In this document: one piece after another, positions 47,553-62,300 of the stretch
How the letters are laid out: each line of letters starts with the position of its first letter
Numbering within the stretch: the stretch's first letter is position 1
From: Purshia tridentata
Lineage: Eukaryota > Streptophyta > Magnoliopsida > Rosales > Rosaceae
NCBI GenBank assembly: GCA_003254885.1
Contig: QANT01002684.1
Location: forward strand, 62,001 to 126,000
Reading direction: 5' to 3'
Length of the DNA: 64,000 bases
The notes under the pieces: generated by a model
The model's database searches: none
What the model was told of the DNA's origin: nothing
Seen by the model: only the letters and a program-made list of their open reading frames with translations
Translations under genes and position numbers: made by a program

Positions 47553-50455
47553 TTATCCCCACAAAATTGGTTTGTATAAAAGAGAGGAAAAAATTAGGAG
47601 AGAAATTAGATTATCCTCTTGAGTTAATGGGTATTACGGGGGATAATTATTTTTTCACCTAGCTCGCTAGCGAGGCTTGTAGTTTATTTTTCTTTCTTTC
47701 TACTTTTTTGGGTTCATGTATATGTAACAATTTTGCTTAAGGGTTTACATCTCCTTTCGGTCACATGTATGGTCCTTGGCTCTATTTGTACAAACAGTTT
47801 CAGAAATAGAACGCATTTTTAGCTCCGGAATTCATTAGAAATTTTGAAGACTCTAACTAATTACAAGTCGAATTAAACATATCATCTTTATCATCTATGA
47901 CTTCCTATGTCTCAACTATATGGGGATTAACTTATGAACTCTCATACCCCATACGAGCTTATATTTCTTAGTCTAGCTTTTACCTTAATATTTAACTAAT
48001 AATCCTTTGATAATTATAGTTAAATGCCATATATTTTGAATTTGAGTGAAACATTGATCCATTTTGTGGGATCACAAACTTTCCACAGAACTTAACGGCT
48101 ATTTAGTCATTGCAAAAACTCTTCGACGGCAAAATCAGTAGGGATGCAATGGAAAAGTAATCTAGGAAAAAATATTTAAGTTGCAAATATTAGGGTTTAA
48201 AAATTATGATTGTGTAAAAAAACAGTGAGATCTCAATTGATGCATAGAATAAGATCAGATAAGATAATGACTAAATTTATGTGTATTTAAGATAAAAGTT
48301 TTTAATTTTAAAGAATAACATGTATTAAGATAGATTAATTATAAGAGAATATTTATTTTTTCTAATCCCTCAAAAAATGGTGGGATTAGATAATTCATCT
48401 TCTTTCCATTTTCTTTCTTGAAAGTAAAAGATATTTTTTAAGTTCTTTTTTAAATATACATGAATTTAGTTATTTATTTTATTCAATCATATCTTATACA
48501 CTAAACGAGACTTTAGAGACTGTAGATGATTTTTTGCGAGGATTCTTCAAGAAAGAAAGTCTTAATGGCAGTCCGTAGTATTGTAAGCTAGCTAGGTTAA
48601 GATCCAAACTTATAATCATAGGGACTGTGATTCATCTAGAAGTAGTACGTACTTGAATTAAGAATCCAACTTAATATTAATATGCAATAAATAAAGAGGT
48701 CTAAGATACTAGATTCTAGCTTATACTATCAACAAGATCTCCATTGGTGATGTAGTGGAACTGTGGAACGCATGTCACCCTCACTTCGCTTACACTCTCA
48801 CAAATTCACTCACGTTATATTGTCTTTCTCCTTTTGTAGTCTACAAGCGTGCAAGTTTGGTGAAAGAATGAGGTCAATTTTGTTTATTATTATTATTATT
48901 TATTTTTTGACCTTGTACTTTTGCCTCACCTTCAAGTTTGGTCTTTGGACTGCAAAGTACAAATATAGACATGGGTAAAATTGGAGTGTGGAGTGTGGAG
49001 TGTGGACATAACAATTACCCAATAAATGCAAAATCTTCGGTGTTGAATCTCCTGGCGTAATTTTGGTAAAAAGATGGGTTCCAAGTGCATGCTCATTTAA
49101 AGAAGATAGGATTATGGAAGATTTTTTTGTTTTTGGAAATTGAAAATGATAGATTTTCAAACTTAATATATATTACTGCAGCTATTTTCTTGCTAACTGT
49201 GCTGCCAGTGCCAGCTTTCCATCACAGTCCCATCATAAAATAAGGTCCTCCAAACGAGAAATTCCATCAATTCTCCAATTTTTACAACGTATAATAGATT
49301 CAATCGAGTCAAAAATTTTTGTTTTTTTGTTTTTTTTGACAAAGTAAAGGGTTACGTGCGAGCACTTCATTTGCCATGGCATATTGGTAAGCCATTTGCG
49401 AAGATTGAAATATATAGCATTTCTGTATTTCTATTGATATGGATTCCCAAGGAATGGATTGGATGTGATTTAATTACGAGGACTGAATTGAGATGAATTC
49501 TTAGGTCTAATCTGTAACAAGCAACATCTCTAAAAACTTCATGCAGATTGCAGTACTAGTCATATTATCACCATGACATATCCTCATCTACACCTGCGAA
49601 TTTACTGTAAGTTTAAATGAGCTTAATTGTCTAAAATATACTTTTATAGAAGAAGCACGGAGGCTCAAGGGAAAAACATACAGCTTATAAGTAGCTTAAT
49701 TACTATGCCTGGAAACAAAGAGAACCAGCAAATAGAAAACCTCAGAAGTAAGCAACCCCATAAAATAGTCATATAATAAATAATGTCCATTTTACTATGA
49801 TATATTTAGCAAAAATCCCTACGAATCAAAGGTCCAAACTTTTTTTGGGTCTAAAAGTTGGTATATACTAGTACTTTGTTTCAATAGTATATTGGGATGG
49901 TTGAGATTCTTGGAAATTGGAATGAACTGTTTTTTTGCAATTGGGTTTAGGAGCCAGATTTTAAACTGATGGCTTTAAATCTTAAATCTTTGATGTTTTT
50001 GCAGATAAAAGCTTGGGTTAGATAAGTCACCTTTCATCCATTCATTTGATTTTGAAAGATGAAAAAGAAGAAGTTTATGTACGAGTTGAAAAATATTCTT
50101 CTAAATTGTAGATGAGGATAAAAGATGATGTAGTAGCTTTTTAGGGTTTTAAATTGGGGCTAATCTTTTAGTTTAGTGATCATGCTTTTTTATTATTTGA
50201 TGTGGTAAAAAGGTCGAAATTGTCTTTGTAAATGCTTATGTGGCAATTCCATTTCATTAGGACAAAATTAGGGCACTCAACCTAGCATTACCCTTTTTAA
50301 TTAATATAATATGTCAATATCTTAAATATTATATATACATAAAAGATTGAAAACCTTATTTTTATGATTTGACTCGAGTCTCTAATTAAAATCTTATGAT
50401 CAACCTTGACGTGCTGACTTGATACAATTTTTTTTTTTTTTTTTTTTTTCCAAAA

Positions 50456-50456
50456 N
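50456..50456. other. Ambiguous base (N) within T tracts
   Basis: The phrase ACTTGATACAA occurs directly before the T tract and again just after it, so the N probably marks an unresolved assembly overlap. Confidence 0.7.
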
Positions 50457-53400
50457 TTTTTTTTTTTTTTTTCGAAAACTTGATACAAGTTAACTGATAT
50501 GCACTATGATCAGCACCTCATATATGTTGATCAATGCCAGTATCTTGATATTCTATAGAGAAAAATTCACATGGGATGGTTCATGGTTGTATCATTTTAT
50601 GTGTTTGCATTCTTTTTGTATGATGAGAGATATAAAAACTCAAATCATGCGATGAGAAAGAGATCACATTAGATATAAATTCGTCTCGTAAAATTATTTC
50701 GCTGATTGTATATCATTTGTTGACAAATGCTTGTGTCCACTAGCGGATGCACTAATGGACTATGCAGTGCAGGAATTGGACCATTCACATTATTTCTGTT
50801 CGTTAAATTGTCTGAATAATTTGAATTTTCGTTAATTTTTTTTTAAATTAAGAGTAAAACGATTGATAAAATACCTCAAACAGGTTAATTAAGAAAAATT
50901 TATGACTGAAAATGTCAGATAGAACGCGAGAAGCAAGAAAAGGAATTAATCTTATGATATACGAGGCAGGCGGTAAAAGGCCCGTTTTGTAAAATTAGAG
51001 AGAGATATGAGATAGATTCATAGATTGATAGAAGATAGGCAAATGCAATATTTGTTATATCTTTCTAGCTTTCTCACACTCACAACCCTCCTTCCTGATA
51101 ATTTAGACAATGATGGGGCTCTGACCGCTTCCATATAGAGGATCGTACGAAGCTCTCAGAACAGTGACAGCTCTACTGATGCTGATGCAAGCTTCAAGCT
51201 TCAAGCTTCAACACCTTTTCTCTCTCTCTCTCACTCAGTGCCCATCTTCCTAATAAGTAATATCAATATTAATATTAAATGAAATAATATCTTCAATAAT
51301 ATTCTGTCTCTGTGCCGCCATATATAAGACAATGGGAGTGGTGATAAACAGATGATGAGAGGCCCTGAGGGTTGAAAAGTCCAAGCAGAGAGTTAAAAAG
51401 TGGTGTTTTGGGCATTGAATTCGAAACCCATTTCACACGCTTCCCAGCACGCCTTACGGTGTCACTTACGTCATCCTTCTCTGAATCTCTGCTCACTACT
51501 CTTACTACTGACTCATTCTGCAGATCGAGCCAGAGAGAGACCCAGAGAGCCGTGCCAAATGACTGAGATGAGAGGAGGCACATTGCATGGTTATTGATTG
51601 AACAAGAACACCCTCTCATCTAATCTTCTTACCTCTTTGCATGCACATATGATGTCACAGTAAGCCAAACAACCCCCCCTGCCATTTTGCCTTTATACCC
51701 TTCTCACATCACTGTCCTCTCTCTAAAACCACAATCTAGCTTACGTGATTAAGAGTTTCTTCTGTCTTTGCATTCACTACTTGTTTTGTCGATTTAATAT
51801 GAAAGCTAATTCACTTGTTTCCCAAAACTCAAAGCGCCATTTTTGTGTAAGCGTAAATTAGGCAAAATCATACTTTTCTTTTATGTACTTTCACTGATTT
51901 TAAGCTAATTGACTTGTTTCCCAAAACTCAAAGCGCCATTTTTTTTTGTAAGCGTAACTTAGGCAAAGTCGTACTTTTTGTTTATGTACTTTCACTGAAT
52001 TTTCTCTTTAGTTTTGTATTTTTTAATTTTTATTATGCATTAATTTTCTATACCGTAATAATGAAAGTATTGACAAAAAATATTACGTGAAAACACGTGC
52101 TTTACATAGTATTTCGAATAATTTAATCTATTTAAATGTTTATTTAAACTCATACTTACTACTATTTAACATATTCAATTTGATATTGAAATTTTTTATT
52201 TTTCAAACATATTATTTTTAACGGATATAAGCTTATATACACATCTAAGTAGAGTAAGATGTCCGAAATGTCCATCATATGTAAATAATTTCATTATCAA
52301 TTTAAACAAGGTTAACAATTTGTAATTAATTGCTATGATATTGGAAATACTTACATGACTAAAATTGCCAACAGTAAAAATACATGACCAAATGAATATT
52401 TCATGAAAGTGCAGGCACCGAAAATATCATTTGGCCAACGCCTTATATAAGGATGTCCTTTTTTATTGTTTTCTAATTTTGTTTGAGAATGTCATTTACA
52501 ATTTCATATATAATTATATGAAATAATATATAGAGCCTTTCGGTTGAGATCTATTTCATTTTAGCTAAATTTATGAGGTATGGCTTGTACGTGGGGTTTA
52601 TTTTGCATTATAGTTCAATGATCAAAATTGTCAATCTATATTATAAATTTCAAATTAGGGATCGATTAATTATCCTTATAAAAACTTAAAAAACTCAAAA
52701 ACTGTTTAATAATTTGACTAAATAGACATCATCTCAAGTATATATTTTCTAAAATGATGATATATATTTGTCTATTTATTCGATATAATTAGACATTTTA
52801 TTAGTTTCCGATTGACTATATATGTAATGTACTTTAACTACATATTATATAGGTAGGGTGTAGCGTAGGCATAGATATCTATATAGCACGCGCGGAGGGG
52901 CCGGATGATGAAGTTGCGGTACGTTGTGTGGTATAAATAATATGAGAGATCGAGGAGTGAGTACTGAAAGTTAGATGCAGGGCGTATCTATGAAAGTATA
53001 GGTTGGCATGACATGGCATGCCAATGCACTAATCGTGTGTCTGAGCATTTCAGACTTCAGAAACTGGTGGCATGTGCATGCATGCATGCATGCCATATAT
53101 CCCCGGCCCCGTAACCCCATGCAATACCCTACTGTACATATGCAGTACTATACTTCTCTCTATATATATATACATGCACATGATGCTAAGCTAAGCTGAG
53201 CTATATATAATACTGTTCCCGTTTTCGAATTTAATCATGAATCTGATGGCCATGATATCATTATCTATGTAAAAACAAAAGCCCAGGCCCCCCAAGAGAA
53301 TTCTCTGTTCGTTTTGCCTGGGCCCACTTGATCTCAGTGGCATGTTGCTTTTGCAGCAGCTTAGCTCAAGCTGACACATATATATACAGCACTTATATGC

Positions 53401-53799
53401 ACAAGGACCTGTACATAATATTGGAAGAGAAAGACCTCACAATGACCACCCTTCTTGGCCCCTTCCTACCTATTTTTATAATATATATGTCTTTTACAAA
53501 CCCCCTTAATTATATATATATGTCTTTTAAGTAATTAAATTAATTATATTCGTCCAACAGCGAAAGCAATGAGCCAAGAGGAGGAGGAATGTTATGGGGA
53601 AGAGACTGACAATTCAATGGACACCTTATTCCTTTTGTTTAAGTTCAATTATTTGGGACAAAATGCTAACTTCTATCTTCATGAAATGATACACTACGTA
53701 CGCATGCTCTGATTAACACAACTGGGTCCGTGCACGTGTCAACCTAACTATTTGGGTTCATTGTTTCAACCCTCGGTGCATTATTTGTGTTAATATTTT

Positions 53800-53996
53800 T
53801 ATGAAACCGTCCATTTGTTTGATCAAAGTTAAATAGGCAAATAGTTTCTAATTTGGCTAATTTTTTACAAGGATGATCTATCAATGGAGATGTAAAATAT
53901 GAACGGTTCGGATCGATACAAAACAACTCGTGTAGGCCCCACAAAGAGATTCCACAAATTAGAAGTTTGTGAGAATCTCACAATGAAACCTTACTG
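53800..53996. mobile_element. Half copy (right arm) of foldback element
   Basis: About 195 bp match the right arm of the element at 54007-54411, from TTTGATCAAAGTTAAATAGG to the terminal CCTTACTG. The left arm is absent. It ends exactly against the TATATATA that also abuts the full element. Confidence 0.8.
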
Positions 53997-54006
53997 TATA
54001 TATATA

Positions 54007-54411
54007 CAGGGAGGCTATGGTGTGGGATTCCCACAAATTAGAAGTTTGTGGGATCCCCCTTGTGGGGCCCACACTAGTTGTTTTGTATAGATCCGAACTG
54101 TTCATATTTTTCATCTCCATTGATAGATCATCCTTGCAAAAAATTAGCCAAATTGGAAACTATTTGCCTATTTAACTTTGACCAAACAAATGGACGGTTT
54201 CATAAAAAATATTTGGTTCGTCCATTTATTTGATCAAAGTTAAATAGGCAAATGGTTTCCGATTTGGCTAATTTTTTGCAAGAATGATCTATCAATGGAG
54301 ATGAAAAAAAATGAACGATTCGAATTAATACAAAAAAACTCGTGTGGGCCCCACAAGGGGGATCCCACAAAATAAAAGTTTGTAGGAATCCCACACCATA
54401 GCCTTGCTCTG
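54007..54411. mobile_element. 405-bp foldback transposon (hAT-like MITE)
   Basis: The element consists almost wholly of two inverted arms of about 190 bp joined by a short centre. The arm ends include a perfect 19-bp match (GGCTATGGTGTGGGATTCC and its reverse complement), and the outer ends read CAGGGAGG and its imperfect mirror CAGAGCAAGG. It is flanked on both sides by TATATATA, compatible with an 8-bp target duplication, though AT microsatellite DNA makes this weak. No open frame of note: non-autonomous. Confidence 0.8.
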
Positions 54412-57400
54412 TATATATATATATTCAAGGCCTGTCTTAAAAGTAGGCGAAAGAAATAATTATTCCCAGTTCCTAAATGTTTAGGGCCTCTGATTTTATA
54501 CAATGATGATTAGGGCCTTTATTTTTGTAGATTCTTAATATATTATGATGATTTTGTGAGTCTTTATGAAAAAAATAAAATAAAATCATCGCATAAACGG
54601 CAAAAACTGGGCTGGTAGGCTGGTAATAGTAAGACACACTACTGAGGTTTGGTCTACGTAGTTCAACCCAAAGTCGGCCAAACCCATGAACAAAAGGGCT
54701 AAACTTAGCTTAGTTGAAGGTCCAGTTACAATTTCCAATCCGAAAAACAACCCAAACCCAATGATGGCCCGACCACCACAGAATTTCTGGAATTGCCTAT
54801 TGAAGTCAATATGATGCATTATATTTATTTTATTTTTGACCTGTGACCTTTTTTTTTTTTTTATAGTTTGTGCCCTAGTATCTTGAAATAAAAAATTGTC
54901 TATCACAGAATGTGTTAATTTTATGTGACCTTTTTAAGTGGAGAGAATCGCAATAAATATATACACAACCTAGTTCACTCTTTCTTAAACAAATGGGTAA
55001 TTTAATTGAATAATCATTTTTTACCCTATTCTCCAAATACTTACTTTTTATAACCATTTTTTATCCATAATATCCATAATACTTTTTTATGTAAATAGTT
55101 TTTTTTCCTTTCTATTACCGATGCCTCCCTCCCTCGTCCCTCCTTCTCTCTTACTTTCAGATTTGAATATTGCTTCTTTTTGTTTTTTTTAATATTTGGG
55201 TTGGGGAGAAGGAGAGAGAGGTAGAGCGAAGAAATGATAAGTCGCTGGTCGGAGATGGAGGTGGGTTCAATAAGTGGGGAGGGGATCGGGTTTGGGACTT
55301 TGGGTTGTTGCTCTTCGTGGGTTTGGCTGCTGCAGGAAGAAGGTGAAGCAACTGGTGGAATTTTTGGTGGAATGTGTAGACTGCAAATTCCACAAAAGGC
55401 TTATTTTGGTCTAAAAAATGTAAAAGGGAAAGAAATGTAAGTTTTGGCTTGGGAGAGGAGGATGGGTCAAAAAAGCTTAAAGAAAATTAAAAAGGGTTAT
55501 TGAATTAAATTACGCTAAACAAATTTGAGGCATTGTTGACTGTTGGCATGACATAAGGTTTATTTTTATATTGTAATTCCAAAAGGATAGATATTAAGAT
55601 GGTTATATTTCCTCGGTTGTCTAAATTTGAATTCTCTTAGGGAAGAGAATAAAATGAAGAAGTTTCTGAACTTGACCCAACACATTTGTTTTGGTCTACT
55701 CTCTTTTTCTTTGCTTAGTAACATGCTTTCTTTGGTCAAAGCCTCAAAACAAAGACCTACCAATTATTAAAGTAACATTTCCTGACACTGCGTTCATCCT
55801 TTTGGGCATCCCTTTATTTTCTCTGCATTAATTTGTATGTACAATTTTCTGTTCACATCATTTAATTCTTTGGTCCCTTTCACAAGAATAACATAAATAT
55901 TACAACGAAGGTGTATGACCTTATTTTTTAATGTCAAATAGATGAGTGTGATCCCCAAAATCTATATTGTTTCCTTCTTGCAACTCTAGAGTCTAGAAGA
56001 CTAGAACATATATGCCTTTATGTGACTTTCAAAAATTAGCAAAAGAAAAATAATTAGCCCAAAACCAAAAAAGGCAAAACTAAACGATAGGGATATATAT
56101 AGGGATGAGTTGGACTTGTTGCACTTATAGCAATGCCCATGATTCCATGTGGTCTTCTTTATAGCCCTCAAGAGGACACAATGAAGCATGCAAAACTTTT
56201 CTTTTCTTTACATTTGATTCTCAAATTGTCAATTTTAACTTATTTTCACTAAAAAGTTATCTTTAATAAGTTTGGAAGTCTTTAAAGAGGTTGCACATAA
56301 TAATGAATGTTTTGAAGCTTCAAAAGCTACCTTGCAATTTCCCCCAAAAGCCCATTTCATTTTGTTTGTCACACTAACTCTCTTTTTATATATTTAGAGG
56401 TACACTTTTTTTACTAGTTTAAGTGTTTAAATAAATATATATGATAATAGATTAACTTGAAGAGATATAAATCTTTTATAAATTATAGAAATTATAAACA
56501 AGATTGAAGATTGTATGTGCATGCAAGGTTGTTGGGGTATTTGGGAATGTGGGATTTACCCATATGGATGAGTCTTGGACTACTTTTATTATGAAGTTTA
56601 TTAAGTATTGTATGCCGATTCACTTAATGAATTTTTGAGGTCATTAGTATTTCATAGTTTCATGAAACCATTAGAGATTTGTGTAATGTTAGGCCACAAA
56701 TAAAAGAATCTAAAAAGTGTAGGGGAAGAATCTAAACGATCAAAACTTAGGGATTCATTATAAAATAAAGAGAAGTATAAGCACTAATTAGTTTGAAAAA
56801 CTGGGCCCATTAGAAAAATGAAACAATATATTATATTAGTATTACACCATATGACATAGTATATTTAGCTACTCAAATAACATAACACATTTCATAATGA
56901 ATTAAATGCGTTATTCATTGAGCTTCCTTGCTATTAGTAGTGCAATGGCATAAGTCTACTGATAAATGTAAGGAAAGAATCGAAGCGATCAAAACTTAAG
57001 AGTTCATTAATATGTAAGAAAATTTATAAGCATACATTTGAAAAGGGAACTAGGAAAAAATAAGGTTTGTAGGTGGACATATTTCATAATGAATTTTATT
57101 GTGTGAATCTTTTAACTTTTGTGTTGTTAATTTATCATTTTACATCGATTGTATCAGTTTACAGGTGGTTTTCATAAACAACGTAATTTATTAAAATCAA
57201 AATTTAAAGGATAAAGTTATAAGTTAATTATTTTTCTCAACTTAAAGTACAGTTTTTATATTAAGTTTTAGATTAATACATGTGATTTGTACTTGATTGT
57301 AAATATCTGACCTGAAGGTGGGGTAATGGATGATGATTTTGTTGTTAACTAAAAAACTGAAAATTGCAAATTACTCCACCGCTATGCAAAATTACAAATG

Positions 57401-58050
57401 CATCACAATGATGAGCAAATAGGCAACACGAAAGGGCATTTCAGTCATTCAAACAGAAACTCTTGCGCCAACTCAGTGGCCTTTAGCGGAAAATTTGACA
57501 GGATTGTAGGGCTGATTAAGTAAATCCAATGGGCAAAGCCATTATGATATCTACAACAGTTCCACCAACAGTGCAACACTATTAAAAAAATTCTGAATCC
57601 CCAGAACCAGAAGAGGAAACAAAAAAAAGAAAAAAGAGAAAAGAATACAACTACTATAATTATATAATAAAGCTCAAAAACAGAAAAAAACATTTTGGGG
57701 TTGAAGCCTGAAGGTATCTCCATCCATCTCTCCCTTTCCTTATTCATTTATTAAATTCACATCATAAAAAAATTACATATATATGTATTTATTTTTCTCT
57801 GTATTTGTTGTGTTAGCTGAAAATCAGAGTTTTCTGCTTCTGTTCCTCCAAATCTTTTCCCTCCCTCTTCTTTATCTTACTACACATTCCTTTTGTATCA
57901 TGGACTTCCATATTTTGTAACAAAATTTTATTGCTTTTGTCTTCTGGGTTTGGTAGATATGCTTTTAGAGCTGAAGAGAAGCAGACCAAGTTGTTACCTC
58001 AGAGTTTGACATTGTTATTCACTATTGGGTGAGGTGTTGCATTCGGCAGC

Positions 58051-59266
58051 ATGTCTCAGACCAACTGGGAAGCTGATAAAATGTAAGTTTCTTTTGCAGA
58101 TTGTTGGTTTTCTCTCGCTGTCTCAGTTCCATATCTGGGTTTCTGTTTTCTTCTCATTTTGTGGCCTCCTGTTGCTGTTTCCTGCTCGATTTGGGTTCTC
58201 GGTTTCTGGGTTTTGTTACTTTTGAAGCGTTTTGGATTCAAGTTTTGTTCTTTATCTTGTTTTCTCATGTTTTATAAGCTTATACCAGTTTCTATATTCT
58301 AGGGTTTTTCTTCCGATGGTTTTGAATTTAGAAAATTGTTAATTTTGGTGCCTGTTTTGCTTCACTTCTTACTCTAAAATTTGGGTTTTTGGTATTTCTG
58401 AACTGAGTCTTGTATAATTACGTCACTTCTGTTCACAAGGCTCTCTGTGATTTATATTCTTCACTGTAACATTTGGGTTTTTTTGTACCCAGAATATTGT
58501 CTTTAACTGTTATTCTATGTTAAGTTCGATTTTTTTCTCTTCTAATCAACGTGACTGACAACATCTGTTTCTGCAATGTTAACTTATAGGTTAGATGTGT
58601 ATATCCATGATTATTTAGTGAAGAGAGACTTAAAAGCTTCCGCTCAAGCTTTCCAAGCTGAAGGAAAAGTATCCTCTGATCCTGTTGGTAAGCATATTCA
58701 GAGATTATGAAATAAGGAGTAGAAAGACCTTTGAGTGATGGAATTTATCTTTTATGAATATTCTTGGGAAATGTGTTTACAGCTATTGATGCACCGGGAG
58801 GTTTTCTATTTGAATGGTGGTCGGTTTTCTGGGATATATTTATTGCTAGGACTAATGAGAAGCATTCAGAGGTTGCTGCGTCCTACATTGAGGTTAGTTT
58901 GAGATTGTTTTATTGCCTATTACTTTGATATATTACTGTAGGCCATATGTAAGTAACAATGAGAGTTCTTAAGAGAGAAAGAAAGCTTGATTTTTGTGTA
59001 TTTGATAGTTCCTATATGGATAGTGGAATGAAAATCAGAAGATTTATGAGGGTATTCCTTATAGTTATGAACAAATGTGGTGCCTATTGGAAGCTCATGA
59101 CATGTTGTGAATGCAGACCCAGTTGCTTAAAGCAAAGGAGCAGCAGCAGCAACAACAACAGCAACAACAGCAGCAGCAATCCCAGCAACCCCAACACTCA
59201 CAACAACAGCAGCAACAACAACAGCACATGCAAATGCAGCAGCTCATGTTGCAAAGGCATGCTCAG

Positions 59267-59319
<53 letters not shown>

Positions 59320-62300
59320 GCAACAGCAGCAGCAGCCACAGCAGCAACAGCAACCGCCACAGCCACAGCAGAGAAGAGATGGGGCCCATCTCCTAAATGG
59401 AACTTCAAATGGGCTTGTTGGAAATGATCCTCTCATGCGACAAAATCCCGGAACAGCAAATGTTCTGGCTAGAAAGATGTATGAGGAAGGATTAAAACTT
59501 CCTCTTCAGAGAGATTCTTTGGATGATGCATCTATGAAGGTAGGTGAATTATCCTTATTTTTTGAATAGAATGACTTAACAGTTTTCTGACCATGTTAGG
59601 AACAATCTACAGCAAAGATTTGGTGAGAATGTAGGCCAGCTTTTGGATCAAAATCATGCTTCAATATTAAAGTCAGCTGCAACTGGCCAGCCTTCAGGGT
59701 GATTTTCTCTAAGATTTGAACTCTTTCCCCTGTTCTTTATTTACTTATTGAGCCTATGGGTATGGTGTGAAATGATATTGTTTGTGCTTAGCATTTATTT
59801 TCTATTTCACTAAATGCTCATAAAAAGTTTCATATATTTTATCTTAAATTTTGGATAGCTCCCTGATTGTACTTATAGAATTTACAGCAAAGTGTGACCT
59901 TCATTTTTCATGGAAAACTATAAGACGTTGTTTCATATTCAAGTTGTTCCTATGTAACTGCTCATTGATTCAGGGTTTTAGATCTGCCAGCTGTTACTTA
60001 ATCCTGTTATCAACATTAAATCTAAACACAGTGAACTCCTTATTTTCAGGCAAGTTTTGCATGGTACAGCTGGTGGGATGACTCAACAAGTCCAAGCTCG
60101 AAATCAGCAATTGCCAGGGTCTACACCGGTATGCTCCTTTTTATTAGTTGTCATCTCATTATTTGTTTTCTAATACTTTCTTCTGTTCTGACTCGTGTAT
60201 GGAATCAGGACATAAAGACTGAAATTAATCCAGTATTGAATCCCAGAGCTGGATGTCCTGAGGGATCATTGATAGGAATTCCTGGTATATGTCCTTTTCT
60301 TTTGGAATATGATTAGCACATAATGATCCACTATGCTTTTTAGTTTATGCTATCTTTATATTGGAAACTGGGAATCCTAAAGATAATTTGGGAATTAGTA
60401 TCTGCAAGGAGCTTAATTGAAAAATAAATTATTTGTGAAGATTTTTTTAGGTATTGCATAAAGATGATTGTAGCTGACATGTAAGGTTCTTTGTTCCAGG
60501 ATCTAATCAGGGTGGTAACAATTTGACATTAAAAGGATGGCCCCTCACGGTAAGTTTTAATGGCTGGATAAGTTTTTAGTTTCATAGCCTTTGTTAGAAA
60601 AATTGTAATGTCTCTTTGGATCTTTTTTTGGTTTCTGGTCCTGTATTAACACAATGATAACATACGTGTTGAATGCATCAAACTGATGCTCTCTTCTAAA
60701 TTTGAAAACTATATTGATCATTTGATATCCATCTCTGAAGTTCAGAATCGCAAAGTGACTGATGTTCTTGTCTAAAGTTGAAATCCTTATTCCTCGTTTT
60801 ATATGCATCTTTGAAGCTTAGATTCTCATTTATTAATACTGTTAAGTTTAAATCTTTTGCTCCTTGTTAGGGCCTGGATCAGCTTCGCTCTGGGCTTCTT
60901 CAGCCACAGAAACCTTTTATACAAGCTCCCCAACCATATCATCAGCTTCAGATGTTGACTCCACAACACCAGCAACTTATGCTTGCCCAGCAAAATTTGA
61001 CATCGCCATCTGCCGGTGATGATAGTAGAAGGCTAAGAATGCTATTGAATAATAATAATCGAAATATGGGTCTTGGGAAGGATGGCCTTTCAAATTCGGT
61101 TGGTGATGTGGTTCCGAATGTAGGATCACCACTTCAAGCTGCTGGCTCTATGTTGCCTCGTGGAGATACAGATATGCTGATTAAGGTGCTCTAATCTCTG
61201 TCATTTCTTCTGCTTGTAGTTGTTATAGTGGAGGTGTTTCCCCCCTCTGTGCTTCTACATGTTATCAAACAATTCATGCTCTTTTGGCTTCTGAGAGTCT
61301 GTTTATTTGTAGTTAAAAATGGCTCAACTACAGCATCAACAAAACAGTAATCCACAACAGCAGCAGCAGCCACAGCTTCAGCAGCATGCTCTTTCTGGTC
61401 AGCAGTCACAGAGTTCAAATCATAATCCTCATCAGCAAGATAAAATGGGGGGTGCTGGCAGCATCACTATGGATGGTAGCATGTCGAACTCTTTCCGAGG
61501 AAATGATCAGGTCCGTCCTTTTGTGGTTATTTTTATGCACTTTTCTTGGTTAATGCGTGATCCTACTTATGACAAAACCTCCCTCACCCCATACTTAATG
61601 AGTTTTTTCTTTTTTCTTTTTTTTTCTTTTTTTTTGGGGGGTGTGGGAGGGAGGGGGAAGTGTTGCTGCTAACCTTAATTTATATTTTGTAGTGAAGGTT
61701 CCTAACATAGCTTTTTCAATGCGTTTTAAGGTTTCAAAAAACCAGACTGGGAGAAAGAGGAAGCAGCCAGTTTCATCTTCAGGTCCTGCGAATAGCACAG
61801 GAACAGCAAACACAGCTGGACCTTCCCCAAGTTCAGCCCCTTCAACCCCCTCGACTCACACACCTGGAGATGTAATCTCAATGCCTGCCTTGCCCCATAG
61901 TGGTAGCTCCTCCAAGCCAATGATGATGTTTGGCGCAGATGGTACTGGTACTCTTACATCACCATCAAATCAGTTGGTGAGTGACTGCTTCATCTTCTTG
62001 TTTAAGAAAGAATTGGAAATTCCTTGCATGTATTCTCATTGGAATTCCATTTTGGCAGTGGGATGATAAAGATCTTGAATTGCAGGCTGATATGGATCGA
62101 TTTGTAGAGGATGGATCTCTTGACGATAATGTCGAGTCTTTTTTATCTCATGATGATGCAGACCCTAGAGATGCTGTTGGTCGATGTATGGATGTCAGCA
62201 AAGGTGCTGTAGATGCCATTTTAATGAAAGAATACTCTGTTAGATATTCCTTAATGTAGTATGCACCAGACAGTTTTCTTGACTGTGATGCAATTATTTT

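Larger units (their letters stand above)
47553..58050. other. 10.5-kb intergenic spacer
   Basis: No gene is supported. It contains an N between T tracts (50456), a small triplicated AAGCTTC motif near 51188-51211, a relatively GC-balanced block at about 51100-51620 without a recognisable product, the foldback elements at 53800-54411, and a minus-strand 106-residue frame at 54586-54906 that I could not assign. The last 200 bp include the LEUNIG leader. Confidence 0.55.

Noticed and set aside
51100-51620. GC-balanced block considered as a non-coding RNA or small gene
   Set aside because: Open frames overlap on both strands without motifs, and I recognised no conserved miRNA, TAS or snoRNA box; left as unassigned spacer.
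53276-53333. GCCCAGGC / GCCTGGGC inverted repeat considered as a microRNA precursor
   Set aside because: The stem is short with a poorly paired middle and no known conserved miRNA sequence was recognised in or near it.
54586-54906. 106-residue minus-strand frame starting MIDNFLFQD
   Set aside because: No recognisable domain, low-complexity Lys run at its start and no splice or promoter context; possibly a transposon scrap but not supportable.
55157-55393. Pro/Ser-rich frame on the minus strand
   Set aside because: Biased composition in a CT/GA-rich patch, no domain; the overlapping plus-strand Gly/Trp frame is equally unconvincing.
59198-59389. Poly-Leu (minus) and poly-Ser/Asn (plus) reading frames over LEUNIG exon 4
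   Set aside because: They are the other-frame translations of the CAG/CAA repeat; the Gln frame is the one continuous with the LUFS domain and the rest of LEUNIG.
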